Assembly (NCBI RefSeq): GCF_012272825.1
Contig: NZ_JAAWWS010000157.1
Location: 110,968 to 174,967, forward strand
Direction of reading: 5' to 3'
Source: Wenzhouxiangella sp. XN79A
Lineage (GTDB): Bacteria > Pseudomonadota > Gammaproteobacteria > Xanthomonadales > Wenzhouxiangellaceae
DNA length: 64,000 nt
The notes beneath the pieces were generated by a model that did not search any database, was not told the DNA's origin, and saw only the letters and a list, made by a program, of their open reading frames with translations. The position numbers and the translations under genes are program-made. This document shows, piece by piece, positions 17,156 to 25,226 of the stretch (position 1 is its first letter; every line of letters begins with the position of its first letter).

Positions 17156-18015
17156 ACGCCGACAGCGAAGCCCCTGGACCGTCCCCCTTCGCGCGCCTGC
17201 GCTGGCGGGCTCGCCTCGGCCGCTGGATCGAATCGCGCGGGCCGCGCAACGTCATCATCGGCCTGATCATCTTCAACGCGGTGATCCTCGGCCTGGAGAC
17301 CAGCGACGCGGTCATGGCCCGTTTCGGGACGCTGCTGCTTGCGCTCAACAGCGGCATCCTCGCGATCTTCGTCGTCGAGATCGCGATCAAGCTGGTCGCG
17401 TTCGGTCCGCGCTTCTTCCGTTCGGGCTGGAACGTGTTCGATTTCCTGGTCGTCGGCATCTCGCTGGTGCCGGCCACCGGCCCGCTGGACATCCTGCGCG
17501 CACTGCGGATTCTGCGGGTGCTGCGCCTGCTCAGCCAGGTGCCGCGACTGAAGATGATCATCGAGTCGCTGATGCGCGCGCTGCCCGGCATGGGCTGGAC
17601 GGCGGCGCTGCTGCTGCTGGTGTTCTACATCTTCGCGGTGATGGGCACGATGCTGTTCGGCGAGCGGTTCCCGGAGTACTGGGGCACCCTGGGCCGCAGC
17701 TTCTTCGCGCTGTTCCAGATCATGACGCTGGAATCCTGGTCGTCGGGCATCGCCCGGCCGATGCTCGAGGAGATTCCGCTGGTCTGGCTGTACTTCGTGC
17801 CGTTCATCCTGATTTCGAGCTTCATGGTGTTGAACCTGTTCATCGCGATCATCGTCACGGCAACCAACTCGATCCACGACGACGAGGAAGCGCAGGCGCG
17901 CCGCGAACTGCTCGATGAACTGCGCCGGATCCGCGAACGGCTGGAGCTGCTGGAGGGTGGCCCACGGACTCCCGCCGACCAACGTCAGCAGGAACTGGGC
18001 AAGGACGGGTCGTGA
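17152..18015 (+). CDS. bacterial voltage-gated sodium channel (BacNav/NaChBac family)
   Basis: This 287-residue single-repeat six-TM ion transport protein, which would work as a homotetramer, has an S4 voltage sensor at 113-134 with Arg116, 119, 122 and 125 at the canonical three-residue spacing. The pore selectivity filter is TLESW (192-196), as in NaChBac, indicating Na+ selectivity. S6 carries Asn228 in MVLNLFIAIIV. A charged C-terminal helix (243-268) should form the tetrameric coiled coil. The GTG start overlaps the tyrA stop, so its translation is coupled to an amino-acid biosynthesis enzyme, which has no obvious functional reason. In other bacteria such channels support motility, chemotaxis and pH response. 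Confidence 0.93.
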   Translation: MNADSEAPGPSPFARLRWRARLGRWIESRGPRNVIIGLIIFNAVILGLETSDAVMARFGTLLLALNSGILAIFVVEIAIKLVAFGPRFFRSGWNVFDFLVVGISLVPATGPLDILRALRILRVLRLLSQVPRLKMIIESLMRALPGMGWTAALLLLVFYIFAVMGTMLFGERFPEYWGTLGRSFFALFQIMTLESWSSGIARPMLEEIPLVWLYFVPFILISSFMVLNLFIAIIVTATNSIHDDEEAQARRELLDELRRIRERLELLEGGPRTPADQRQQELGKDGS

Positions 18016-18055
18016 GCCCGAACCGGGCGCCGGGCGCCCGGTTCGCAGCGTCGGG

Positions 18056-19051
18056 TCAGGCGGCCGGTCGAGTCGGCGCCGGGGGTTCGCCGGAGCCGGA
18101 GGCACCGTGCTCGCGCTCCCAGTCCGATGCCTTGTCCTTGAGCTTCGAGAACTTCTTCGACGCGCCGTCGAGCTTGCCCTCCCATTCCGGGTTCGGCTGC
18201 TGGCCCTCGGTGACCTTGAAGAAGACCTGCATCAGCGCGGTCATGCCGACCGGCTCGATGACCGCCTGCTTGATGCCCCAGGCGAACACCACCGCGATGA
18301 TCAGCGCCAGCGGACCGGCGGCCCCCGGGAACAGCGAAACCAGCCCGGCGACCGGCGCCAGGATCAGGAGGAAGACCAGGAAGGTCAGGCCCCAGATCAC
18401 GAAGGCCAGCCAGAAGGCATTCTTCAGGAAGGCCTTGTAGTTCTGCGCGTACAGCACCAGGGCGGTGCGCGAGGTCGCCCAGGGATTGTCCGAGCGGACC
18501 TTCATGTTGTAGGCCAGGATCACCTCGTCGAGGTAGGTCAGCGACAGGTTCACGATGGTGTTGATGAACTTGGCGATGCCCTGGATGCCCGGGATCGGCA
18601 GGAAGTTGGTGATCGTGAAGAACACCCGGTTGAAGGCCTTCAGTACGCCCTTGATCAGCTGGTCGACGCCGAACAGGATGGACGACTCGGCAAAGCGCTC
18701 GCGCACGATGCCCTGGGCGTAGTCGATCTGACCCTTGCCGCCCGGCAGCGATCGGCCTTCCATGAGCTCGACCAGCACCGCGATGTGACCGGCCTTGACC
18801 AGGTAGAGCAGGTATTCGCGGATGAAGTACATGATCGCGCCGGCCACGCCGAAGCCGATCAGGCCGCCGTACAGCCCGCCGGCCTCCGGCTCGCCGCCGA
18901 TCGTGCCGACGCCATAGCCGATCCCGGCGCCGACACCGGTGATCAGTACGTAGGCCAGCGTGATGCCGAAGTAGATCAGGAAGCGGAAGATCAGGAACGG
19001 CATCGTCTTGAGCAGCAGCGAGATGATCTCGCCGAGCTTGAAGTCCATCAT
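18056..19051 (-). CDS. uncharacterised polytopic membrane protein
   Basis: I do not recognise this 331-residue protein as a named family. It has roughly six to seven hydrophobic segments: 17-45, 58-85, then a soluble middle with the GRSLPGGKGQIDYAQGIVRERF stretch (about 98-119), and further segments between 125-165 and 205-275. The last 50 residues are hydrophilic, Lys/Glu-rich (KLDGASKKFSKLKDKASDWERE), then Pro-rich. Gly-rich first segments (ITGVGAGIGYGVGTIGG) look like tightly packed helices. A GAGGG ribosome site lies about 9 nt before the ATG. It converges with the sodium channel and is divergent from the outer-membrane protein gene. Confidence 0.65.
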   Translation of the reverse strand: MMDFKLGEIISLLLKTMPFLIFRFLIYFGITLAYVLITGVGAGIGYGVGTIGGEPEAGGLYGGLIGFGVAGAIMYFIREYLLYLVKAGHIAVLVELMEGRSLPGGKGQIDYAQGIVRERFAESSILFGVDQLIKGVLKAFNRVFFTITNFLPIPGIQGIAKFINTIVNLSLTYLDEVILAYNMKVRSDNPWATSRTALVLYAQNYKAFLKNAFWLAFVIWGLTFLVFLLILAPVAGLVSLFPGAAGPLALIIAVVFAWGIKQAVIEPVGMTALMQVFFKVTEGQQPNPEWEGKLDGASKKFSKLKDKASDWEREHGASGSGEPPAPTRPAA

Positions 19052-19296
19052 GGTCGGAGTCCCTCGGGTTGAATGTTCATGGATCTAGTTGCGGGGTGCA
19101 CTAGAGTACGAGAACCGGCTGCGAAATACGACAGGCGCCGGCCGGGCTTGACGGTCCCGGAAACGCATGCGAATATCGTCTCGGGCGTGGCAGTCCATCG
19201 TGATCGAAATCGAGCATCCGGCATCGACGCCGGTGGTCCCCGTCGCCGTGCGTCGGCTGCGTCCGCATACTTTCCATTCAGTAGAGGACACATCTC

Positions 19297-19866
19297 ATGG
19301 ACTATCGTTGGATCCCCGCCGCTGCACTGGTCGCAGCCGTGATGACCGCACCCCTCTCGACTGCCCATGCCCGGGACGGCATGAGCTGGTCCTGGATCGA
19401 AGGCGGCGTTTCCTGGTTCGATCCGGATGACCTGGATTCGCAGGACGGGTTCAATCTGCGCGGCTCGGCGGCGCTCGGCGATCGCTTCTATCTGCAGGGT
19501 GGACTGGACCGCTGGGACTTCGGCTCCGACGAACTGCACTACTACAAGGCCGGCATCGGCTTCCACAGTGCGCTGTCCGAGTCGGTCTCGACCTTCGTCG
19601 AGCTCTCGTATGCCGGCATCGAACTGGCCGGCACCGACCAGGACGGGGGTCGCCTGGACTTCGGCGTGCGCGCCGCGCCCGGCAACGGACCGATCGAATT
19701 TCGCGGCTACGTCGGCGCCCAGGCCGACGGTTTCGAGGACCCGGAATTCATCGGCGGCGCCGACCTGCTGTTCCGCATCGGCGACCTGTTCGGAATTTCG
19801 GTCGGTGCCGAGACCTTCGAGTTCGATGCCACGATCTATCGGGCGAACCTGCGCCTGAGCTTCTGA
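19297..19866 (+). CDS. small outer-membrane beta-barrel protein
   Basis: This 189-residue secreted protein has a signal peptide (MDYRWIPAAALVAAVMTAPLSTAHA, cleavage near 25). The mature part alternates short amphipathic strands and acidic turns (DRFYLQGGLDRWDFGS, YKAGIGFHSALSESVSTFVELSYAGIEL, LDFGVRAAPGNGPIEFRGYVGAQ). It ends in the strand IYRANLRLSF with a terminal Phe, the usual Bam recognition signature. The mature size suggests an eight-stranded barrel of the OmpW/Ax21-like type; the exact family and function are unknown. An AGAGGA ribosome site lies just upstream. The 245-bp upstream gap otherwise shows no clear feature. Confidence 0.75.
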   Translation: MDYRWIPAAALVAAVMTAPLSTAHARDGMSWSWIEGGVSWFDPDDLDSQDGFNLRGSAALGDRFYLQGGLDRWDFGSDELHYYKAGIGFHSALSESVSTFVELSYAGIELAGTDQDGGRLDFGVRAAPGNGPIEFRGYVGAQADGFEDPEFIGGADLLFRIGDLFGISVGAETFEFDATIYRANLRLSF

Positions 19867-19874
19867 CCGAATGG

Positions 19875-19902
19875 TCCTGCGGTCGGCCGACCGGCCGCAG
19901 GA
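19875..19902. terminator. hairpin between convergent genes
   Basis: TCCTGCGG (19875-19882) pairs with CCGCAGGA (19895-19902), extended inward by CGG/CCG. It lies in the 51-bp gap between the convergent outer-membrane protein and SDR genes and probably stops both transcripts. There is no T tract. Confidence 0.5.
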
Positions 19903-19917
19903 GCCTTGCCCGGCCGG

Positions 19918-20628
19918 TCAGTCGTCGAGCGTGCGCACGTCGACGAACTGGCCGCTTTCACCCGTCTTGAGCTTCTCCAGCAGGCCCAGGATCTGCGCGG
20001 CCGACTCCGCAGGCGACGGCATCGCCTCGGTGCCGCGGGCGTTCTTGAGCTTCTGCACCGACGGGAATTCCTCGCTGTCGACCTCGCCGCACAGGTAGTC
20101 CTGCATGCCGGTGTCGACCAGGCCGGGTGCCAGCGAGGTCAGGTGGGTGTCGGGCATCTCGTGGGCGTAGAGGGCGATCAGGTCGTCGAGGCTGGACTTG
20201 CTCATCGCGTAGGCGCCCCAGCCGCGGCTGAGATTGTGACCGGCACCGGAGGAGATGGCGATGACCTGTTCGACCGGGATCCGGCGCTCGATGAACCAGT
20301 CGAGAATCAGTTTGTTGGCCCAGACGTTGATCCGGAACAGGTGCTCGACGTCGTGCACGTCGGTGGTGTGGAAGTCCTGGATCCGGCCGAGGATGCCGGC
20401 GTTGAGGACCAGCAGGTCCAGCCGCAGGCAGTCCGACAGCAGTCGGTCCATGGCCTCGGGGATGGCGTTGAGGTTGCCCAGGTCGACCTTGCGATCGCGC
20501 AGGCCGTCGTCGTCGTGGATCGGGCAGCCCGATCGGCTCATGCCCCAGACGATGGCGCCCTGGTCGAGCAGTTCACGCGTGAGTCCGAGGCCGAGGCCGC
20601 TGGAGTTGCCGGTGATCAGTACGTTCAT
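19918..20628 (-). CDS. short-chain dehydrogenase/reductase
   Basis: This 236-residue classical SDR has the cofactor motif TGNSSGLGLGL (6-16), LNAGILG (about 95-101) and the catalytic triad Ser in ISSGAG, with Tyr and Lys in YAMSK. The absence of an Asp at the end of strand 2 and the presence of SRSG there suggest NADP(H) preference. The substrate is unknown. It is separated from the S9 peptidase gene upstream by about 40 bp on the same strand and could be co-transcribed with it. Confidence 0.85.
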   Translation of the reverse strand: MNVLITGNSSGLGLGLTRELLDQGAIVWGMSRSGCPIHDDDGLRDRKVDLGNLNAIPEAMDRLLSDCLRLDLLVLNAGILGRIQDFHTTDVHDVEHLFRINVWANKLILDWFIERRIPVEQVIAISSGAGHNLSRGWGAYAMSKSSLDDLIALYAHEMPDTHLTSLAPGLVDTGMQDYLCGEVDSEEFPSVQKLKNARGTEAMPSPAESAAQILGLLEKLKTGESGQFVDVRTLDD

Positions 20629-20670
20629 GGCGAGGGTCGAAGTCTCCGTGTGAGTGAATGCACGCCGGCG

Positions 20671-22743
20671 TCAATCCTCGCTGGACGGATCCGGCACCTT
20701 CTCATCGTAGCGCCCGAACCAGGCCAGGATGTGGCGGATCTTGGACGCCAGCTGGCTGGGCCGGCCGGCGATGCCGTGCGGGGCTTCGGGAATCCGGACC
20801 AGCACCGAGTCGATGCCGCGCAGCTTCAGCGCCTGGTAGTACTGTTCCGATTCCCACATCGGGGTGCGCCAGTCGGCCTCCCCGGTCAACACCATGGTGG
20901 GGGTCGATACGTTGCCGACGCGCGACAGCGGCGATCGCCTCCAGTACTCGTCCTGGGCCTCCCACGGCGGAGCCGGGAACCAGTACTTGTGGAAGAACGG
21001 GGTGAAATCGGCGGTCAGCACGAAGCTGGTCCAGTTGATCACCGGCTTGGCGACCACCGCGGCCCGGAAGCGATCGGTGGTGCCGATGATCCAGGCGGTC
21101 AGCACGCCGCCGCCGGAGCCGCCGGTCACGAACAGGCGGTCGGGATCGGCGATGCCGCGCTCGATCAGCACGTCGACACCGTCGATCAGGTCCTGGTAGT
21201 CGTCGCCGGGGTAGGCATGGTGGATTTCGTTGGCGAAGTCGGCGCCGTAGCTGGTCGAGCCGCGCGGGTTGAGGTAGGCCACGGCATAGCCGGCCGCGGC
21301 CATCAATTGGACTTCCATCGAGAACCGGTCGCCGTAGTCGGCGAACGGGCCGCCGTGGATTTCCAGGATCAGCGGCAGCGCGGTCTCACCGTCGTGGCCG
21401 GGCGGCAGGGCGACCCAGCCCTGGATCTCCAGACCGTCGAGCGAGGAGCGGTAGCGGAATTCCTCGACCGGCGCCAGCTCGCGGTGGTCGAGCAGTTCCG
21501 CGTTGAGCCGGGTCAGCCGGGTCGTTTCGACGCCGCGGCGGCCGACGTCGGCCCGGACCAGGTCGGCCGGGTGGGCCGGTGTGGTGGCGGTGAACACCAG
21601 GCGGTCGCTGCCGGCGTCGAAGGCGCCGCTGGCGTAGGGCCGACCCAGCGTGGTGCCGCCGACGCCGGAGACCAGCCGGGTCCGCGTTCCGTCGAGGTCG
21701 ATGCGGTCGATCACCCCGGTGCCGCGGTCGCTGTAATGAACGTACAGCGCCTTGCCCTCGGCGTCCCAGGCGAAGTCGTCGATCGAGCGGTCGAGGTCGG
21801 CGGTCAGCGATCGGGGTTCGCCGTCGTCGATCAGGTACAGCTCGGTGTTGTGGTAACCGAGCCGTTCATCGTCGAAGCCCAGCCAGGCCAGGCGGTCGCC
21901 GCCCGGTTGAACCGCCGGGGCATTGTCGGGGCCGAAGCGGTCGGTCAGCGGCGTGATCTCCAGCGTGGCCAGGTCGAGTCGGACCAGGTCGGTGTCGTTG
22001 CGCTCCAGCGCGAAGTCCTCGCGCCGGTTGGTCGCGAACACCAGCGATTGCCCGTCGGTCGACCAGGCCGCGGCGCCCGGTTGCGGATAGGGACCTTCGG
22101 TCAATTGACGGGCCGGGCCGCCGTCGGCCGGTACGACGAAGCGCTGGGTCTGGCCGTGCGGCAGGAAGCCCTGGCCGTCGACCCGGAACACCGGCTGCTC
22201 GACGACCCGTGCCGGCGGCGCCCAGTCCGCGCCTTCCGGCGGCTTCAGCGGCTCGACGATGCGTGGCGCTTCGGTCGCCACGAAGCGCCGGAACGCGATT
22301 CGCTCGCCGTCCGGCGACCAGCTCGGGTCCGACGGGGCGTGCGAGCCCGCGGTCAGCGCGGTGGTCCGGCCGGAGTCCAGCCAGAGCACCCGGAGCTGGA
22401 CGTCGCCGTCGCCGCCGTGGCCGATCCAGGCAACGCGCGTTCCATCGGGCGACCAGGCCGGCGAGCCGGCGTGGCCTTCGGCCGGGGTCAGTGCTTGCTG
22501 CACGCCGTCGGCGTCGATCAGCCACAGCTGGCCCCGGTTGCGGTCCCGCATCGCGTCCAGGGTGCGCCGCACGTAGACCACGCGCTCGCCGTCGGGCGAC
22601 AGCGCCGGGGCGTCGGCGTATTCCAGCCCGAAGATGTCGTGGGCGGTCAGCGGCGGGTTCGCGGCCAGGCCGCCGGCGGCGGCCAGCAGCAGGGCGGTCA
22701 GCACCGCGCGCAGTCGGGCCGAGCAGGGTCGGGTCGGGGTCAT
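20671..22743 (-). CDS. S9 family (acylaminoacyl-peptidase-like) serine peptidase
   Basis: This 690-residue exported prolyl oligopeptidase-family enzyme has an N-terminal signal peptide (about 1-28), a beta-propeller built of WD40/TolB-like repeats (ALSPDGERVVYVRR, AWSPDGTRVAWIG, SWSPDGERIAFRR) and a C-terminal alpha/beta hydrolase. The nucleophile is Ser543 in TGGSGGG. The Asp is in VLTGEADWRTP and the His in PEAPHGIAGRP. Such enzymes take oligopeptides in the periplasm or outside the cell, often with N-blocked or proline-containing ends. Its start overlaps the stop of the larger S9 peptidase by 4 bp, so the two form an operon. Confidence 0.9.
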   Translation of the reverse strand: MTPTRPCSARLRAVLTALLLAAAGGLAANPPLTAHDIFGLEYADAPALSPDGERVVYVRRTLDAMRDRNRGQLWLIDADGVQQALTPAEGHAGSPAWSPDGTRVAWIGHGGDGDVQLRVLWLDSGRTTALTAGSHAPSDPSWSPDGERIAFRRFVATEAPRIVEPLKPPEGADWAPPARVVEQPVFRVDGQGFLPHGQTQRFVVPADGGPARQLTEGPYPQPGAAAWSTDGQSLVFATNRREDFALERNDTDLVRLDLATLEITPLTDRFGPDNAPAVQPGGDRLAWLGFDDERLGYHNTELYLIDDGEPRSLTADLDRSIDDFAWDAEGKALYVHYSDRGTGVIDRIDLDGTRTRLVSGVGGTTLGRPYASGAFDAGSDRLVFTATTPAHPADLVRADVGRRGVETTRLTRLNAELLDHRELAPVEEFRYRSSLDGLEIQGWVALPPGHDGETALPLILEIHGGPFADYGDRFSMEVQLMAAAGYAVAYLNPRGSTSYGADFANEIHHAYPGDDYQDLIDGVDVLIERGIADPDRLFVTGGSGGGVLTAWIIGTTDRFRAAVVAKPVINWTSFVLTADFTPFFHKYWFPAPPWEAQDEYWRRSPLSRVGNVSTPTMVLTGEADWRTPMWESEQYYQALKLRGIDSVLVRIPEAPHGIAGRPSQLASKIRHILAWFGRYDEKVPDPSSED

Positions 22744-25160
22744 CGATCGTCTCCTCGTGCGGCGTTGTCGCCGATGGACTGTTCGAACAGCTTCAGAATC
22801 CGGCGGTACTGGTCCAGCCAGCTTTCCGGGTGCACGTAGCCGTGCGGTTCGAGCGGGTAGGAGGCCAGCTCCCAGTCCTGCTTCTCGAGCTCGATCAGGC
22901 GCTGGACCAGCCGGATCGAATCCTTCCAGAACACGTTGTCGTCGAGCATGCCGTGGCTGATCAGCAGGTCGCCGGCCAGGCCGTCGACGAACTCGATCGG
23001 CGAGGAGCGCCGGTAGGCCTCGGGATCGACCTCGGGCGTGTTCAGGATGTTCGAGGTGTAGAAATGGTTGTAGTGCGCCCAGTCGGTGACCGGCCGCAGC
23101 GAGGCGCCGGCGGCGAAGGTCTCCGGCGCTTTGAACATGGCCATGAAGGTCATGAAGCCGCCGTAGGATCCGCCGTAGACGCCGACCCGGGCCGGATCGC
23201 CGTCGTGGTTCTCGACCACCCAGTCCACACCGTCGATCAGGTCCTCGAGCTCGGGCGTGCCCATCTGGCGATAGATGGCGGTTCGCCAGTCACGCCCGTA
23301 GCCGCGGCTGGCCCGGTAGTCCATGTCCAGCACGTGGTAGCCCCGCTCGGTCAGCAGATTGTGGAACATCTGCTCGCGGAAGTAGTAGGGAAACCGGTGG
23401 TGGGTGTTCTGGGTGTAACCGGCGCCGTGTACGAACAGCACCACCGGGCGCGGTCCTTCGAAGTCGCCGCGGGCCGGGTAGAACTTCGTCCAGATCGGCG
23501 CATCCACGTGACGGGACGGAATGCCCACGAACTCCACCGGCTGCCAGTCGATGGTCCTGTAGCGCTCGCTGCGGGTGTCGGTGCCGGCAGTCGGTTCTCC
23601 GCCGTCGATGTCGATCACCGCCGCCTGGGCCGGGAGGTACGGCCCGGAGTGGCGAAGCAGGATCCGCTTCAGTTCCGGGCCGAGCGTGAAGCTCTCCACG
23701 CCCTTGAGTTCGGACAGGCGGGTCAGCTCGCCGCGGCGAAGGTCGATACGGTAGAGATCGTACTCGGTCGGGTGGGCACGGTTGGTCAATGCCCAGGCGA
23801 TATCGGGGTCCAGGCCGAAGGCGATGTCGAACACTTCGAACTCGCCGCCGGTCACGGCCCGGGCCGGGCCGCCCGGGCCTGCGGTGTAGAGGTGGCTGTA
23901 GCCGGACTGCTCGGACAGCAGCCACAGCGTCCGGCTGCCCGGAATCCAGCCGAACTCGTTGAACGACCAATTGATCCAGGCCGGGTCGGTGAGGCGGTGC
24001 CGTTCGGTCAGCGTCGGGCCCTGGTCGGCGTCGCCGCCGGCATCGATCGTCACCGTCCAGCGATCCTTGTTGTCGATCGCGCGCAACTGGACCGCAACGA
24101 TCGAACGGTCCGGGTGCCACTCGACGCCGGCCACCGAAACGGGGCGGGGATTGTCCGCGTCGTGCGCTTCGATGTCCTGCTCGGCCTTCAGTTCGGCGAG
24201 CGGATCCTCGTCGATGCCGGACAGGCTGCCCAGGTCGAGCTCGTGCCGGGTCCGGGTGGCCAGGTCGAGCAGCCAGAGCTGCTGCGGGGTCGGTGGTTCG
24301 CGCCCCACGAGCGTGCGTACGTCCTCGATCTCGACGTAGCCCGACTCGGTGACGAAGCGCGGCATCGCGTCGTTGCGGCCCTCCGCGCTGCCGGCCTTGC
24401 GGACCGCGACCAGCAACCAGCGACCGTCGGACGAAGGTGCGGAGACGACCGGTTCCATGCCCTGGCCGAGGTACCAGGGCGCCGGCGCCCGGCTCGGATC
24501 GGCCGCAACCAGGCCCAGCTCGTGCTCGCGCTGATCGATCCGGCGTTCGCGCTCGCGGGCCAGCGTCTCGAACAGTTCCAGCTGGTGCTGCTCGAGGGCA
24601 TCGTCCGGCTCGGCATCCGGTGGATCTTCGAAGCGCAGGTCGGCCAGGGGCTGGATGACCCGCGTATCGAGGTCGATCCGCCACCAGTCGCGGCCGAGAC
24701 GGACCAGCACGCGGTTCGATGCGCTGCCGAAGCGGGCCGCGCCGGCATCGCCGCTGGCGGTCAGCTGGACCAGCGCCGCGGTGTCGAGCTCGCGCAGGTA
24801 CAGGTTGCCGTCGCGGATCGTCAGTGCACGCCGACGGGCGTCGTCGTAGACCGGGTCGGGTCCGTCGAGGCCGGCCCGTTCATCGGGCATGAGCACCCGG
24901 TGAGCGCCGGTCCGGCTGTCGACCTGCAGCAGGTCGCGGATGTCGGAATCCGCACGCTTGATCCTGGCGGTGTAGTGGCGTCCGTCGAGCTGCCACCAGG
25001 CCGCTTCCACCGGCGGTCCGATCCAGTCCGGATCGGCCATGATCTGCTTCAGGTCGGGGGTCTGCGCGGCGGCCGTGGCAGCGGCCGCCAGGGCCAGTGC
25101 CGAAGCCAGCAGGCGACGCCAGCGGGTCGGCGCGGGGCGGCGAGGGAACGATGGGGCCAC
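22740..25160 (-). CDS. S9B dipeptidyl-peptidase IV-like serine peptidase
   Basis: This 806-residue exported peptidase has a long basic N-terminus, then a signal segment ending in AAAATAAAQ (about 33). A beta-propeller (about 60-540) follows and then an alpha/beta hydrolase with Ser665 in VYGGSYGGFM, Asp in HGMLDDNV and His in EPHGYVHPES. The VEWHPDRSIVAVQL and WINWSFNEFGWIPGSRTLWLLSEQSG stretches are typical of bacterial DPP4 relatives. The Glu-Glu motif that binds the substrate N-terminus in DPP4 is not obvious, so the exact specificity is uncertain. It is the first gene of a two-peptidase operon; the next coding sequence upstream is the end of the sphingolipid operon, 66 bp away. Confidence 0.9.
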   Translation of the reverse strand: MAPSFPRRPAPTRWRRLLASALALAAAATAAAQTPDLKQIMADPDWIGPPVEAAWWQLDGRHYTARIKRADSDIRDLLQVDSRTGAHRVLMPDERAGLDGPDPVYDDARRRALTIRDGNLYLRELDTAALVQLTASGDAGAARFGSASNRVLVRLGRDWWRIDLDTRVIQPLADLRFEDPPDAEPDDALEQHQLELFETLARERERRIDQREHELGLVAADPSRAPAPWYLGQGMEPVVSAPSSDGRWLLVAVRKAGSAEGRNDAMPRFVTESGYVEIEDVRTLVGREPPTPQQLWLLDLATRTRHELDLGSLSGIDEDPLAELKAEQDIEAHDADNPRPVSVAGVEWHPDRSIVAVQLRAIDNKDRWTVTIDAGGDADQGPTLTERHRLTDPAWINWSFNEFGWIPGSRTLWLLSEQSGYSHLYTAGPGGPARAVTGGEFEVFDIAFGLDPDIAWALTNRAHPTEYDLYRIDLRRGELTRLSELKGVESFTLGPELKRILLRHSGPYLPAQAAVIDIDGGEPTAGTDTRSERYRTIDWQPVEFVGIPSRHVDAPIWTKFYPARGDFEGPRPVVLFVHGAGYTQNTHHRFPYYFREQMFHNLLTERGYHVLDMDYRASRGYGRDWRTAIYRQMGTPELEDLIDGVDWVVENHDGDPARVGVYGGSYGGFMTFMAMFKAPETFAAGASLRPVTDWAHYNHFYTSNILNTPEVDPEAYRRSSPIEFVDGLAGDLLISHGMLDDNVFWKDSIRLVQRLIELEKQDWELASYPLEPHGYVHPESWLDQYRRILKLFEQSIGDNAARGDDR

Positions 25161-25193
25161 GGGAATTCCTCGGGGTCGAAAGTCCCCAAGGAT

Positions 25194-25223
25194 ACCGGCA
25201 GCGGCCGGGCCGCCGGTGCCGGT
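25194..25223. terminator. hairpin after the serine palmitoyltransferase gene
   Basis: ACCGGCA (25194-25200) pairs with GTGCCGGT-type sequence ending at 25223 through a GC-rich interrupted stem. It sits just after the stop of the leftward sphingolipid operon and before the S9 peptidase gene. No T tract is seen. Confidence 0.35.
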
Positions 25224-25226
25224 CGA

